From: JANXQG01 sp037147235
GTDB lineage: Bacteria > Planctomycetota > Planctomycetia > Pirellulales > Thermoguttaceae
Direction: 5' to 3'
Assembly: GCA_037147235.1 (NCBI GenBank)
Contig: JBAWVO010000107.1
Span: 1 to 18,817 of the forward strand
DNA: 18,817 nt
The notes under the pieces were generated by a model that made no database searches, was not told the DNA's origin, and was given only the letters and a program-made list of their open reading frames with translations. Within the stretch, counting starts at the first letter, position 1. Each line of letters starts with the position of its first letter. Below are positions 1-6,641 of this stretch, one piece after another. The position numbers and the translations under genes were made by a program.

Positions 1-38
1 TTGGGCAGGCGGGACGCCCGCACCACAATTATCCGCAA
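1..38. repeat. GC-rich interspersed repeat; unoccupied relative of the site hit by the 228-bp element
   Basis: Read in reverse complement, these bases contain ATAATTGTGGTGCGGGCGTC followed by CCGCCTGC. The same string (one substitution and one indel over about 33 bases) flanks the 228-bp element at 8564-8791 once one copy of the 9-bp target duplication is removed. It therefore looks like another member of a dispersed repeat that served as an insertion target. The first ten bases (TTGGGCAGGC) also recur near 2824 and 18754, which may be chance. Confidence 0.55.
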
Positions 39-232
39 ACCCGGCGGAGAGCCGATTTTACATATTCTGAGAGATACTTGCAAGCATCTGCAAGCCTCAA
101 CTTGCAAGCCTCAACTAGCGTTAAGATTCGTAGGGAACGATCCAGCGATCTACCATAATGATAAAGAGGTGCATGGTCAGATCCCGACCAACCCGTACGA
201 ATTTTCAAGTGTTTGGGGTTGGAAATCGGACA

Positions 233-454
233 GAGTCCAGCTTGGATATTGGCTTCGAGCATCTGGGATTCCCTGAAATCGGATCATGGTCGCTGCCGGT
301 CAATCTGGTTTCGCAGCGAGTGATGGAGAAGCTGGGGTTCAGATACGAGCGGGATTTCAAGTTCGCTGGGCTGGTGCATCGGTTTTATCGGCTGGTGAAG
401 GGGGAGTGGAAGGGGTATGATGGGGGCGGCATGGGCAAATTGATTCTGAAGTAA
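233..454 (+). pseudogene. C-terminal fragment of a GNAT (RimJ/RimL-type) N-acetyltransferase
   Basis: The frame beginning near 233 encodes LDIGFEHLGFPEI, then VNLVSQRVMEKLGFRYERDF and a short tail ending at TAA 452-454. The N-x-x-S-x-R-V-M-E-K-L-G-F string is the late acetyl-CoA fold motif of RimJ/RimL-type GNAT acetyltransferases, which acylate amines using acetyl-CoA. The preceding strands and the pyrophosphate-binding loop (Q/R-x-x-G-x-G/A) are not found upstream in any frame, so only about the last 70 residues survive and the protein should be inactive. The stop overlaps the next possible start by one base (TAATG), so the fragment sits at the head of a compact same-strand series. The family call is good; the exact left breakpoint is uncertain. 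Confidence 0.6.
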
Positions 455-465
455 TGGAGCAAGAT

Positions 466-1440
466 ATGTCGTGGCATACGAGCATGATCCTCATTCAGCA
501 ACCCGACCCTGGCGACTTTGTACCGCTGCTCGAACGCCTCGGCTTCTCGGGCGGCCAACCAAACGAGACGGTCTCCTTTGAGGACGCCACCTCGTCAATG
601 GCTCTCGGCAAGTCCGTTGCACACGCCGATGGTTGGACGATCATTTGTGATCCGATGTTCTTTACCTCGATGGAATCGCTCGACCAACCCGACAATCAGG
701 TGTGGAGTCCATCGCTCGACCAGCGGCTACGAGAGATTTCTGCGTCGGGGGCGACCGTGTTCGGCTTCATCACCGAGGGTGCGTCCGGTACGCATGGCTT
801 TACGCTGTACCAGAACGGCAACCGAAAACGGATGTGGTTGGTCCAAAGTGGCAACCTGCTGGCCGATGAGGGAACACCACTCCCCGAAGAAAAAGAATGC
901 TTCGGGAAGGGCGGGCCTTTCGATGAAGAGCAAGGACTTCTTATGCTGATGGAGAAAATCTGCGTTCCATTCGATACGCTGGACAGGATCGAGTTTCAAC
1001 TGTTCGAGGATCACAGGCTTCTGCTCATGATGGACCCAAAATCTGGCGGTGGCGGCAGTGACCGAGGCAACACCGACTGGAACGTAGCCGAATATGACAA
1101 GGCGATTGCCGATTTGACCGACACCATTTGGCAAGCACATTACAACCGTGCCCATGCCTATTTTCACAAAGGTGAATATGATAAGGCGATTGCCGACTAC
1201 ACGGAAGCCATTCGTCTCAATTTAGAACTCAGGGATGCCTATCGGCTACGGGGCCACGCCTATATGCGTAAGCGTGAATTGGACCAGGCCATTACCGATT
1301 TCAGCGAATCCATTCGCCTAGCCCCAAACGATGGCGAGGGGTATTTCAGCCGGGCCTGCGCCCACGTGGAAAAAGGCGATAGAGTAAGATCAGACAAGGA
1401 TTTTGCCCAGGCCGAGGCACTCGGCTACAAGCCCAAATGA
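466..1440 (+). CDS. TPR-repeat protein with an uncharacterised N-terminal domain
   Basis: The first ~195 residues are a soluble alpha/beta domain I do not recognise (acidic, with several W and F residues). A GGGGSDRG-type linker near residue 200 leads into about three tetratricopeptide repeats. The visible TPR signatures are YDKAIADL, then AHAYFHKGEYDKAIADYTEA, then GHAYMRKRELDQAITDFSES. TPRs form a helical scaffold for protein-protein contacts, so an adaptor or immunity-like role is possible but not shown. There is no signal peptide or membrane segment, so it is probably cytoplasmic. I place the start at ATG 466 because GGAG lies six bases before it; ATG 454 is in frame and would add four residues. 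The stop overlaps the next start (ATGA), suggesting translational coupling with the hydrolase. Confidence 0.75.
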   Translation: MSWHTSMILIQQPDPGDFVPLLERLGFSGGQPNETVSFEDATSSMALGKSVAHADGWTIICDPMFFTSMESLDQPDNQVWSPSLDQRLREISASGATVFGFITEGASGTHGFTLYQNGNRKRMWLVQSGNLLADEGTPLPEEKECFGKGGPFDEEQGLLMLMEKICVPFDTLDRIEFQLFEDHRLLLMMDPKSGGGGSDRGNTDWNVAEYDKAIADLTDTIWQAHYNRAHAYFHKGEYDKAIADYTEAIRLNLELRDAYRLRGHAYMRKRELDQAITDFSESIRLAPNDGEGYFSRACAHVEKGDRVRSDKDFAQAEALGYKPK

Positions 1441-2015
1441 AAGTCCTTTTCCTCCACGGCTGGCAATCGACACCAGGCGGCATCAAACCGACCTTCCTCA
1501 ATGATCACGGCCACGAAGTCCTGAACCCCGCCTTGCCCGACGATGATTTCGATGCCGCCCTCCGCATTGCCCAGGCCGAGTTCGACCGGCATCGGCCAGA
1601 TGTCGTCGTCGGGTCTAGCCGTGGCGGGGCCGTGGCGATGAATATCGAATCAGGTTCCACGCCCTTGATCCTGATGTGCCCGGCATGGAAACACTGGGGC
1701 AAGGCCAGAACGGTCAAGCCCGGCACGGTCATCCTGCATTCCAAGGCCGACGCAACGATTCCGTTCTTGGATTCGGAGGAATTGGTGCGGGACAGCGGCT
1801 TGCCCTCGGGATCGTTGATCGTCGTCGGCCATGAACACCGACTTGCTGATCCAGAGTCGCTGAAGGTGATGCTGGAGGTGTGCGAGAGGGCAAGGACCGA
1901 AGATATCAGCCCGGACGGAAAGACGCTGGCTTCGGGAGTCGGCGACCGCACGATCAGGCTGTGGGAGATAGCATCTCACCAATCGATGCCGAAGCCCAGG
2001 AAGCAAGATAAGTGA
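1437..2015 (+). CDS. Small alpha/beta hydrolase (YqiA/RBBP9-like) with a WD40 fragment at the C-terminus
   Basis: Residues 1-150 form a compact alpha/beta hydrolase. The start is MKVLFLHGW, with the oxyanion-side HG; the nucleophile elbow G-S-S-R-G gives Ser61; the likely acid is Asp105 in SKADATIPF; the likely base is His134 in GHEHRL. The triad looks complete. From about residue 156 the sequence changes to DISPDGKTLASG then DRTIRLWE, one near-perfect WD40 blade strand set with no companions, followed by a basic tail. A single blade cannot form a propeller, so this is an in-frame fusion to a gene fragment (junction near 1895-1905). The substrate is unknown. The start overlaps the upstream stop (ATGA), and the stop overlaps the next start (GTGA), so three genes are tightly coupled. 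Confidence 0.75.
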   Translation: MKVLFLHGWQSTPGGIKPTFLNDHGHEVLNPALPDDDFDAALRIAQAEFDRHRPDVVVGSSRGGAVAMNIESGSTPLILMCPAWKHWGKARTVKPGTVILHSKADATIPFLDSEELVRDSGLPSGSLIVVGHEHRLADPESLKVMLEVCERARTEDISPDGKTLASGVGDRTIRLWEIASHQSMPKPRKQDK

Positions 2016-2377
2016 CCGAAAACATCTTCACCCCCGGCCCCACCCCGAACACTGGCCGACCCGCTGATGGCAAAATCCTGACGCCACCAGAAGGTTGGAT
2101 ACTGCTCCCACCCGGAGATGCCGCCTTGACTCGCAGGGTCAAGGCGGCCTGCCAGCATTGGATCGTACAGGAGAAAAAGGGAAAAAAGATTTTCTCACGT
2201 GGAGTCTGGGCATCGGCCGCCACCATCGATAAAATCCGTGCTGATCTCGAAATCGAGCGATCCACCGAGGGATACGCCAAACACAAAGATGCCGATGCTC
2301 GACGCCGGGATAAAGCTCAAGCCGAATACGACGAGGATTTCCACGGTGCGGTGGTGGCTATGGGCTTGTGTTTCTGA
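2012..2377 (+). CDS. DUF2293-like protein, probably truncated
   Basis: The 121-residue product starts with a GTG that overlaps the previous stop (GTGA). It has a Pro-rich leader (FTPGPTPNTGRPADG), then LTPPEGWILLPPGDAAL, QEKKGKKIFSRGVWA, and a charged helix rich in Arg, Lys and Glu. From memory this resembles the N-terminal half of DUF2293-family proteins, which normally continue for another ~80-100 residues with a basic C-terminal motif. Here the frame closes at LCF, right after the conserved-looking DEDFHGAV, and no continuation is obvious in other frames. The function of the family is unknown to me. It could instead be a complete short protein. No signal peptide or membrane segment is seen. 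Confidence 0.5.
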   Translation: MTENIFTPGPTPNTGRPADGKILTPPEGWILLPPGDAALTRRVKAACQHWIVQEKKGKKIFSRGVWASAATIDKIRADLEIERSTEGYAKHKDADARRRDKAQAEYDEDFHGAVVAMGLCF

Positions 2378-2451
2378 CCCAAACGGCTCTAATTAGATGA
2401 ACCCTACGTGGAGGCTATGACTTTCGGTTCAATGTTGCAAAGGGAAATCTC

Positions 2452-2745
2452 TTGACGCCAGACGAACAGCTAGACCGGCTTGGAACAGAATTAAATCGAC
2501 TCAAAAGCGAACATCCGAACAGGCACGGTGTTCTGCGCCTTTCAAACAACTGTTTGCGTTCATGCTCCAAGTGGAAATGGCAACAGCATGGCTGGTCTCT
2601 CAGTGATGGGGAGTCATGTGGAATTATGAATGGAGACGATGCAGAACAGCGCACCGCTCTTCTGTCAATTCTGAAAGCAAGCATGATCCAGAAGGTCGTG
2701 TTTGTTCCAGGTGCAACGACGCTGGAAGTTGTATTGGACGTTTAA
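2452..2745 (+). CDS. Hypothetical protein, 97 residues
   Basis: I do not recognise this protein. It begins at TTG 2452; an ATG at 2417 upstream reads into a stop just before the TTG. The product has a polar N-terminus (TPDEQLDRLGTELNRL), a Cys/Trp-rich middle (NNCLRSCSKWKWQQHGW) and a C-terminal alternation (IQKVVFVPGATTLEVVLDV) that looks like two beta strands. It ends abruptly after a strand and may be the N-terminal portion of a larger protein. It is on the same strand as the preceding genes, separated by 74 bases. It could also be a non-coding open frame; the strand-like C-terminus is the main reason for listing it. Confidence 0.4.
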   Translation: MTPDEQLDRLGTELNRLKSEHPNRHGVLRLSNNCLRSCSKWKWQQHGWSLSDGESCGIMNGDDAEQRTALLSILKASMIQKVVFVPGATTLEVVLDV

Positions 2746-2880
2746 GTGTTCGCATCCTGAATCTTCGCCCACCTCTCCTCAGCTACGCCTCGTCCAGATG
2801 CTCTTCGCAATAATTCTGGATTTTTGGGCAGGCGGCGTGATTTCTTCACGAACAGAATTCCCTACTTTTTGGATGGCCTC

Positions 2881-3218
2881 TTAGATGGCCTGCTCGCCGC
2901 TTTCACCCGTTCGGATGCGGACCACGTCGCTCAGGTCCGAGACGAAATTTTGCCGTCGCCCACCTGGCCGGTGCGAGCGACCTTGCAAATCGTTTCGATC
3001 ACGCTCGCCGCATCTTCCGTGGCGACGATCACTTCGAGCTTGATCTTGGGGATGAAGTCGACGACATATTCGGCCCCGCGGTACATCTCAGCATGGCCCT
3101 TTTGTCGCCCAAAGCCGGAAACTTCGGAGACGGTCATGCCTTTGATTCCACGGCGATTCAGCGCGTCCTTGACGTCGTCGAGTTTGAAGTGACGGATGAT
3201 GGCTTCGATTTTTTTCAT
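2881..3218 (-). pseudogene. glnB: Second PII signal protein gene, frameshifted near its 3' end
   Basis: It reads as a PII protein from MKKIEAIIRHFKLDDV through the T-loop GAEYVVDFIPK (Tyr51, the classical uridylylation site) to TGQVGDGKI, then goes out of frame. The other PII gene shows that the expected continuation is IFV.DLSDV.RIRTGESGE. The bases encoding that tail are present in the next frame and end at a TAA at 2881-2883. One base is missing in the short A run at 2945-2947 on the + strand (ATTTTC became ATTTC on the coding strand). The conceptual repaired protein has 112 residues, the same length as the intact paralogue. As read, it ends after 95 residues and loses the C-loop Arg residues that contact ATP. 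The mutation could be real or a homopolymer sequencing error. Confidence 0.85.
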
Positions 3219-3288
3219 GGGGGGGAGTTGTTGGTTGTCGGTTGAGAAGCTGTCGCATGGATCCGAATCTCAGTCAGATCTCAGATTT

Positions 3289-3316
3289 CAATTTTCAATT
3301 TTCAATTTTCAATTTC
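3289..3316. repeat. Heptamer tandem repeat (CAATTTT)x4
   Basis: Four consecutive 7-base units: CAATTTT three times, then CAATTTC. It lies at the 3' edge of the truncated amt copy. The reverse complement of the same heptamer occurs at 16565-16599 at the 3' end of the uvrA-like gene, so both gene ends abut one repeat family. Confidence 0.75.
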
Positions 3317-3716
3317 ACGCCCCCAGCGTGAGCATCGCGGCGAGCGTGCCGGCGATGGCCGCTAAAGTCGTGTTGACCAATACGCCGCTCAACGAAAGAT
3401 CGGTCCCGGAGAGCGCGCATCCGGCGTTCAAGGCAAACTAGCCGAAGGCCACGATCAGACTGCCGAGGACCAGCATCGGGACGTGGTGGCCGGGCAGGGG
3501 TTGTGCCCGGCCTGCACGATATTTTCCGATGCGGGGGCCGAGCAACCATGCGCCGACCAGTGCGAGTACGCCGCCGAGGGCATGAATCACGCCGGTACCC
3601 GAAAAATCGATCACTCCGTGGCCGAGCCGCCAGTTGATTCCGATGTGGGCCAGCCAGCCGCCACCCCAAACCCAATTTGCATAGAGCGTAACCGGCAGAA
3701 CAACCCACATCGGCCG
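3315..3716 (-). pseudogene. amt: Internal fragment of a second ammonium transporter gene
   Basis: The reading frame WVVLPVTLYANWVWGGGW, then GHGVIDFSGTGVIHALGG and HHVPMLVLGSLIVAFG, matches the middle of the intact Amt protein encoded at 4304-6073. Directly after IVAFG, where the intact protein has WFGFNPGS, the Trp codon is TAG (+ strand 3438-3440). Homology resumes in the same frame (GTDLSLSGVLVNTTLAAIAG) and stops at TLGA against the heptamer repeat at 3289-3316. About 130 residues of a ~500-residue channel remain, so it is non-functional: the N-terminal half, the second pore histidine region and the C-terminal third are all gone. It lies between the two glnB genes on the same strand, which indicates an old amt-glnB duplication. 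Confidence 0.85.
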
Positions 3717-3840
3717 GGAGTTGCTGACGCGAATTCTCAGGCAGGTGGAGATATCGAGAGAGGAATGGGAAACACTCCATTAGGAGCTTTTGAATATACC
3801 AGGTATAGCCATCGAAGAGAGTGCCGTAAAGTCGGCTAGA

Positions 3841-3871
3841 ATGGTGGGACGAGCGAAGCTCGCCCCACCAT
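3841..3871. repeat. GC-rich hairpin, possible terminator or dispersed palindrome
   Basis: TGGTGGG-A-CGAGC, loop GAA, GCTCG-C-CCCACCA forms a stem of about 13 pairs with one mismatch, followed by TTTTT on the + strand. A related imperfect version lies at 3889-3917 (GGTGGGGCTCG ... GTCCCACC). They sit between the stop of the intact glnB and the amt fragment. Because the T run is on the + strand while the neighbouring genes are on the minus strand, a dispersed repeat is at least as likely as a dedicated terminator. Confidence 0.45.
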
Positions 3872-3937
3872 TTTTCCAGCGAATCCTCATGGTGGGGCTC
3901 GTTTGACTCGTCCCACCCTGCTTTTCCACAACAGAAA

Positions 3938-4276
3938 CTAGATGGCTGGTTCGCCACTTTCACCGGTACGGATGCGAATCACATCGCTCAAGTCCGTGAC
4001 GAAGATTTTTCCATCGCCCACCTGACCCGTCTTGGCCGTAGTGCAAATCGTTGCCAAGACCTCCTTGAGTTGATCGCTGGAAACGACCACTTCGATCTTG
4101 ATCTTGGGGATGAAATCGACGACATATTCAGCCCCGCGGTACATTTCTGCGTGGCCTTTCTGGCGGCCGAAGCCGCGGACTTCGGTTACGGTCATTCCTT
4201 TGATGCCAGTCTCGTTCAACGCCTTCTTGACGTCATCGAGCTTAAAGTGTCGGATAATCGCTTCGATTTTCTTCAT
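3938..4276 (-). CDS. glnB: PII nitrogen regulatory protein
   Basis: The 112-residue product is a full-length PII protein, a trimeric sensor of 2-oxoglutarate, ATP and ADP. It controls Amt channels and nitrogen enzymes and regulators by direct contact. The T-loop is GRQKGHAEMYRGAEYVVDF with Tyr46 and Tyr51 (Tyr51 is the usual uridylylation site). The B-loop is TGQVGDGKIFV, and the C-terminal RIRTGESGE supplies nucleotide-binding residues. It lies 27 bases downstream of amt on the same strand, the classic amt-glnB arrangement, so the likely job is gating this Amt. By position it could be called glnK; sequence alone does not separate GlnB from GlnK. It should be expressed from the sigma-54 promoter upstream of amt. 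Confidence 0.95.
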   Translation of the reverse strand: MKKIEAIIRHFKLDDVKKALNETGIKGMTVTEVRGFGRQKGHAEMYRGAEYVVDFIPKIKIEVVVSSDQLKEVLATICTTAKTGQVGDGKIFVTDLSDVIRIRTGESGEPAI

Positions 4277-4303
4277 GGGAATATATCTCCATTCTAAAGG
4301 GCG

Positions 4304-6073
4304 TTAGTTACGAGAAGTGACAATAAACTCAGGATAACCCATGGCACCCATTTCAGGCAGGTCAAGACCTTCGATCTCGACTTCCTTTGGCACGCGGATC
4401 GGGGTAATAAGATTGCTGATCTTGAACCACACATAAGCCATGGCAACACCAAAGACGATCACGACAAAGCAGTCCAAGGCTTGGGCATAAAGCTGTGATG
4501 CGTCACCGAAAAGAATGCCGCGAACACCGTCAGAACCAGATGCCTTGACCCAGTCGTCGCGAACCACGCCGTTCCAGCCCGCGCCATACTTGCCGTTGGC
4601 GAAGATTCCCACGGAGAGCACACCCCACAGGCCATTGACACCGTGAACCGAGATGGCGCCGACGGGGTCGTCGATCTTGAGCTTGTCCCAGAAGAACACA
4701 CTGAAGACGACCAGCAAGCCAGCCACGCCACCGATCACGACGGCTGCCCAGCTATCGACGAATGCACAGGGAGCTGTGATTGCCACTAGGCCGGCCAACA
4801 TGCCGTTGCACAACATGCTGGGATCAGGCTTGAGACCCTTCGCATAGAGAGTGACCAACGCTGCCAATGCACCAGCCGTACCGGCCAGCATCGTGTTCAC
4901 CACAACGACAGAAATGCGAAGATCTGTACCGGCCAACGTCGAGCCCGGGTTGAAACCAAACCAGCCGAAGGCCAGGATGAACGTGCCGGCGATCACCATG
5001 GGTATGTGGTGAGCGGGAATTGGAATCGTCTTGCCATCCCTATATTTGCCAATGCGAGCTCCTAGCACACAAGCACCGACTAGACCGATGATACCGCCCA
5101 TTGCATGGACGACACCCGATCCGGCAAAGTCGACGGCTCCGTGTCCGAGTTTCCAGTTCACTCCTGCCTGGGCTAACCATCCTCCTCCCCATACCCAGTT
5201 GGCATAGATGCAATATGGTAATGCCACCCATAAGCCATAGATGATGAAGTTCTTGGTGGCCCACCTTTCTGCCATTGCTCCCGTAGGAATCGTGGCCGTC
5301 GTGTCCATAAACACCATCATAAAGAAGAACAGGGCCATGACGCTGACATCGTCGATGCCATTAAGGAAGAAACCCTTGGTGCCCATGAGGCCATACTTGT
5401 ATGCTCCGGTCGGTTTGCTTAGATCGTCGTTGCTTTTGGCGTCCTTTTCGTACGCAGGATCAAGTCCAACGCCGCTGCTCAGTACGGCGGTACCGGGTCC
5501 CAAAGCGGAGTACCAACCCGGCGCAACCGGCCCGTTGTTCCAGTTCCCCCAACCCAGGGCAAAGCCGTAGGCCCAGAAAGCAATGCAACCTAATGGATAG
5601 ACAAGGAAATTCATCGACATCGTATGAGCGGCGTTCTTAGCTCGGCAAAGACCGGTTTCCACCATGGCGAAACCGGCCTGCATGAACATCACGAGGAAGC
5701 CGGCGATCAGACACCAAACCATGTTGATCGAGAACAGGTTGTGGGTGATCCGATCGTAGAGGTCGCCTGTCTTAAGGTCACTTGGCACGTCACCGGCTGG
5801 TTTCCCGTCCTTATCCAACGCACCGGAGGGAGTGGCCCATATACCGGCTGCACCTCCGGTGGGGTCGGGCCAAGTGGGTTTCTTAGGATCGTCGCTCGTG
5901 CCGCTAAAATAGCCGGGCAACTTGGTATCTGAGGCCGGGGCCGCAGCCGGAGCATCTTTTTTGTCTGTTGCAGCCGGCGGGGCCTTATCATCGGCCGCTT
6001 GCGAAACCAAAGGTATTGCAAGCGTAAACCCGAGCCACAAAACGGAACACCAACCTAGTAACCTCACATTCAT
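4304..6073 (-). CDS. amt: Ammonium transporter (Amt family) with long periplasmic leader
   Basis: This 589-residue channel conducts ammonia/ammonium across the inner membrane. Residues 1-26 are a signal peptide (LGFTLAIPLVSQA-like). A ~85-residue Ala/Pro/Lys/Asp-rich periplasmic segment follows, and then the Amt core begins with NMVWCLIAGFLVMFMQAGFA. Family hallmarks include GAMAERWATKNF, DFAGSGVVHAMGG (first pore His), FGWFGFNPGS and ISVHGVNGLWGVL (second pore His). The start is ATG 6073 because AGGAGAG lies about seven bases upstream; an in-frame ATG at 6130 lies further upstream and has no ribosome site. A sigma-54 promoter match lies ~73 bases before the start. glnB follows after 27 bases. 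The core appears complete; the leader makes it longer than typical Amt proteins of 400-500 residues. Confidence 0.95.
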   Translation of the reverse strand: MNVRLLGWCSVLWLGFTLAIPLVSQAADDKAPPAATDKKDAPAAAPASDTKLPGYFSGTSDDPKKPTWPDPTGGAAGIWATPSGALDKDGKPAGDVPSDLKTGDLYDRITHNLFSINMVWCLIAGFLVMFMQAGFAMVETGLCRAKNAAHTMSMNFLVYPLGCIAFWAYGFALGWGNWNNGPVAPGWYSALGPGTAVLSSGVGLDPAYEKDAKSNDDLSKPTGAYKYGLMGTKGFFLNGIDDVSVMALFFFMMVFMDTTATIPTGAMAERWATKNFIIYGLWVALPYCIYANWVWGGGWLAQAGVNWKLGHGAVDFAGSGVVHAMGGIIGLVGACVLGARIGKYRDGKTIPIPAHHIPMVIAGTFILAFGWFGFNPGSTLAGTDLRISVVVVNTMLAGTAGALAALVTLYAKGLKPDPSMLCNGMLAGLVAITAPCAFVDSWAAVVIGGVAGLLVVFSVFFWDKLKIDDPVGAISVHGVNGLWGVLSVGIFANGKYGAGWNGVVRDDWVKASGSDGVRGILFGDASQLYAQALDCFVVIVFGVAMAYVWFKISNLITPIRVPKEVEIEGLDLPEMGAMGYPEFIVTSRN

Positions 6074-6145
6074 CTCTTCTCTCCTGTAGGTGAAAAATAA
6101 AGAACTGCGTAATTTGCGAAGTGGTCGCATGCTTGTGCTTGACGG

Positions 6146-6161
6146 AGCAAAAGCCGTGCCA
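6146..6161 (-). promoter_or_regulatory. Sigma-54 (-24/-12) promoter of amt-glnB
   Basis: On the minus strand these 16 bases read TGGCACGGCTTTTGCT, an exact match to the RpoN consensus TGGCACG-R-NNN-TTGC-W with correct spacing between the GG and GC dinucleotides. Transcription should begin about 12 bases beyond the GC, near 6135, giving a leader of ~60 bases before the amt start at 6073. Sigma-54 promoters need an enhancer-binding AAA+ activator; one is encoded at 8869-10470. Sigma-54 control of amt-glnB is common in bacteria, which supports the call. Confidence 0.88.
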
Positions 6162-6221
6162 ATGGGATTGGGGAAATCTACGAAACAGTCAAAAAAACAA
6201 ATATCTCGCCTCCTGTGTGCA

Positions 6222-6394
6222 TGACAAATTTATTATTCTCCAGAGCGGATGCCAGCACTCGCTAGCTTTCCAGGCACGGCGAGCTACATTAATAAGCTTC
6301 TTTGCTTTCGCGAATCTCTCCGTTGAACATTTCGCTCGCCTGACTCCAGCATGGTAGATCTGTCGAAATGCTGAATAGAATTGCAAATTTGTCA
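6222..6394. promoter_or_regulatory. Inverted pair of 10-mers upstream of the amt promoter (possible activator sites)
   Basis: TGACAAATTT at 6222-6231 and its reverse complement AAATTTGTCA at 6385-6394 lie about 65 and 230 bases upstream of the sigma-54 promoter, within the usual range for enhancer-binding activators. No canonical NifA (TGT-N10-ACA) or NtrC site was found. A chance match is possible in AT-rich DNA. The rest of 6162-6494 shows no gene. Confidence 0.25.
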
Positions 6395-6494
6395 CAGTAG
6401 TGATGCCGTATCACGACGAGCCCATTTTCGTGCGGTACAGAAAATGCTGGCTGCCTTGATGATCAAAATCTCTTGCCCCCGGCCCGGCCACCGG

Positions 6495-6611
6495 TTAGGA
6501 TCGGCGAATGAGTTACTGTCGTGTTTAGCCCACGCGCTAAGTGTGGTTGGACGGCACACGGAGTCTGCCTGCTACTTTTTTGCGACACTTAATTGATTCG
6601 CCGGTTCTTAA
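6495..6611 (-). mobile_element. ~115-bp palindromic element, family 2, copy A
   Basis: The ends are inverted: TTAGGATCGGCGAAT on the left and ATTCGCCGGTTCTTAA on the right. Read on the minus strand it matches the copies at 16617-16732 and 18169-18282, including GTGTCGC, AAAAAGTAGCAGGCA, CTCCGTGTGCCGTC and AAACACGACAG. It encodes nothing plausible. The family looks like a REPIN/MITE-type non-autonomous repeat. This copy is the most divergent of the three and lies 30 bases upstream of the antiporter start, so it could affect that gene's promoter. No clear target duplication was identified. Confidence 0.7.
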
Positions 6612-6641
6612 TACAGTTCGCCTGGAATATGACGAGACAAA

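Noticed and set aside
3841..3917. Hairpins as the dedicated terminator of the amt-glnB operon
   Set aside because: The T run is on the opposite strand to the operon, and two variants occur side by side, so a dispersed repeat is more likely; listed only as a repeat.
6074..6130. Upstream extension of the Amt protein to ATG 6130
   Set aside because: It has no ribosome site and adds a basic stretch before a good signal peptide; ATG 6073 has AGGAGAG at proper distance.
6381..6596. Short open frame upstream of the antiporter
   Set aside because: It overlaps the palindromic element and has no ribosome site or recognisable composition.
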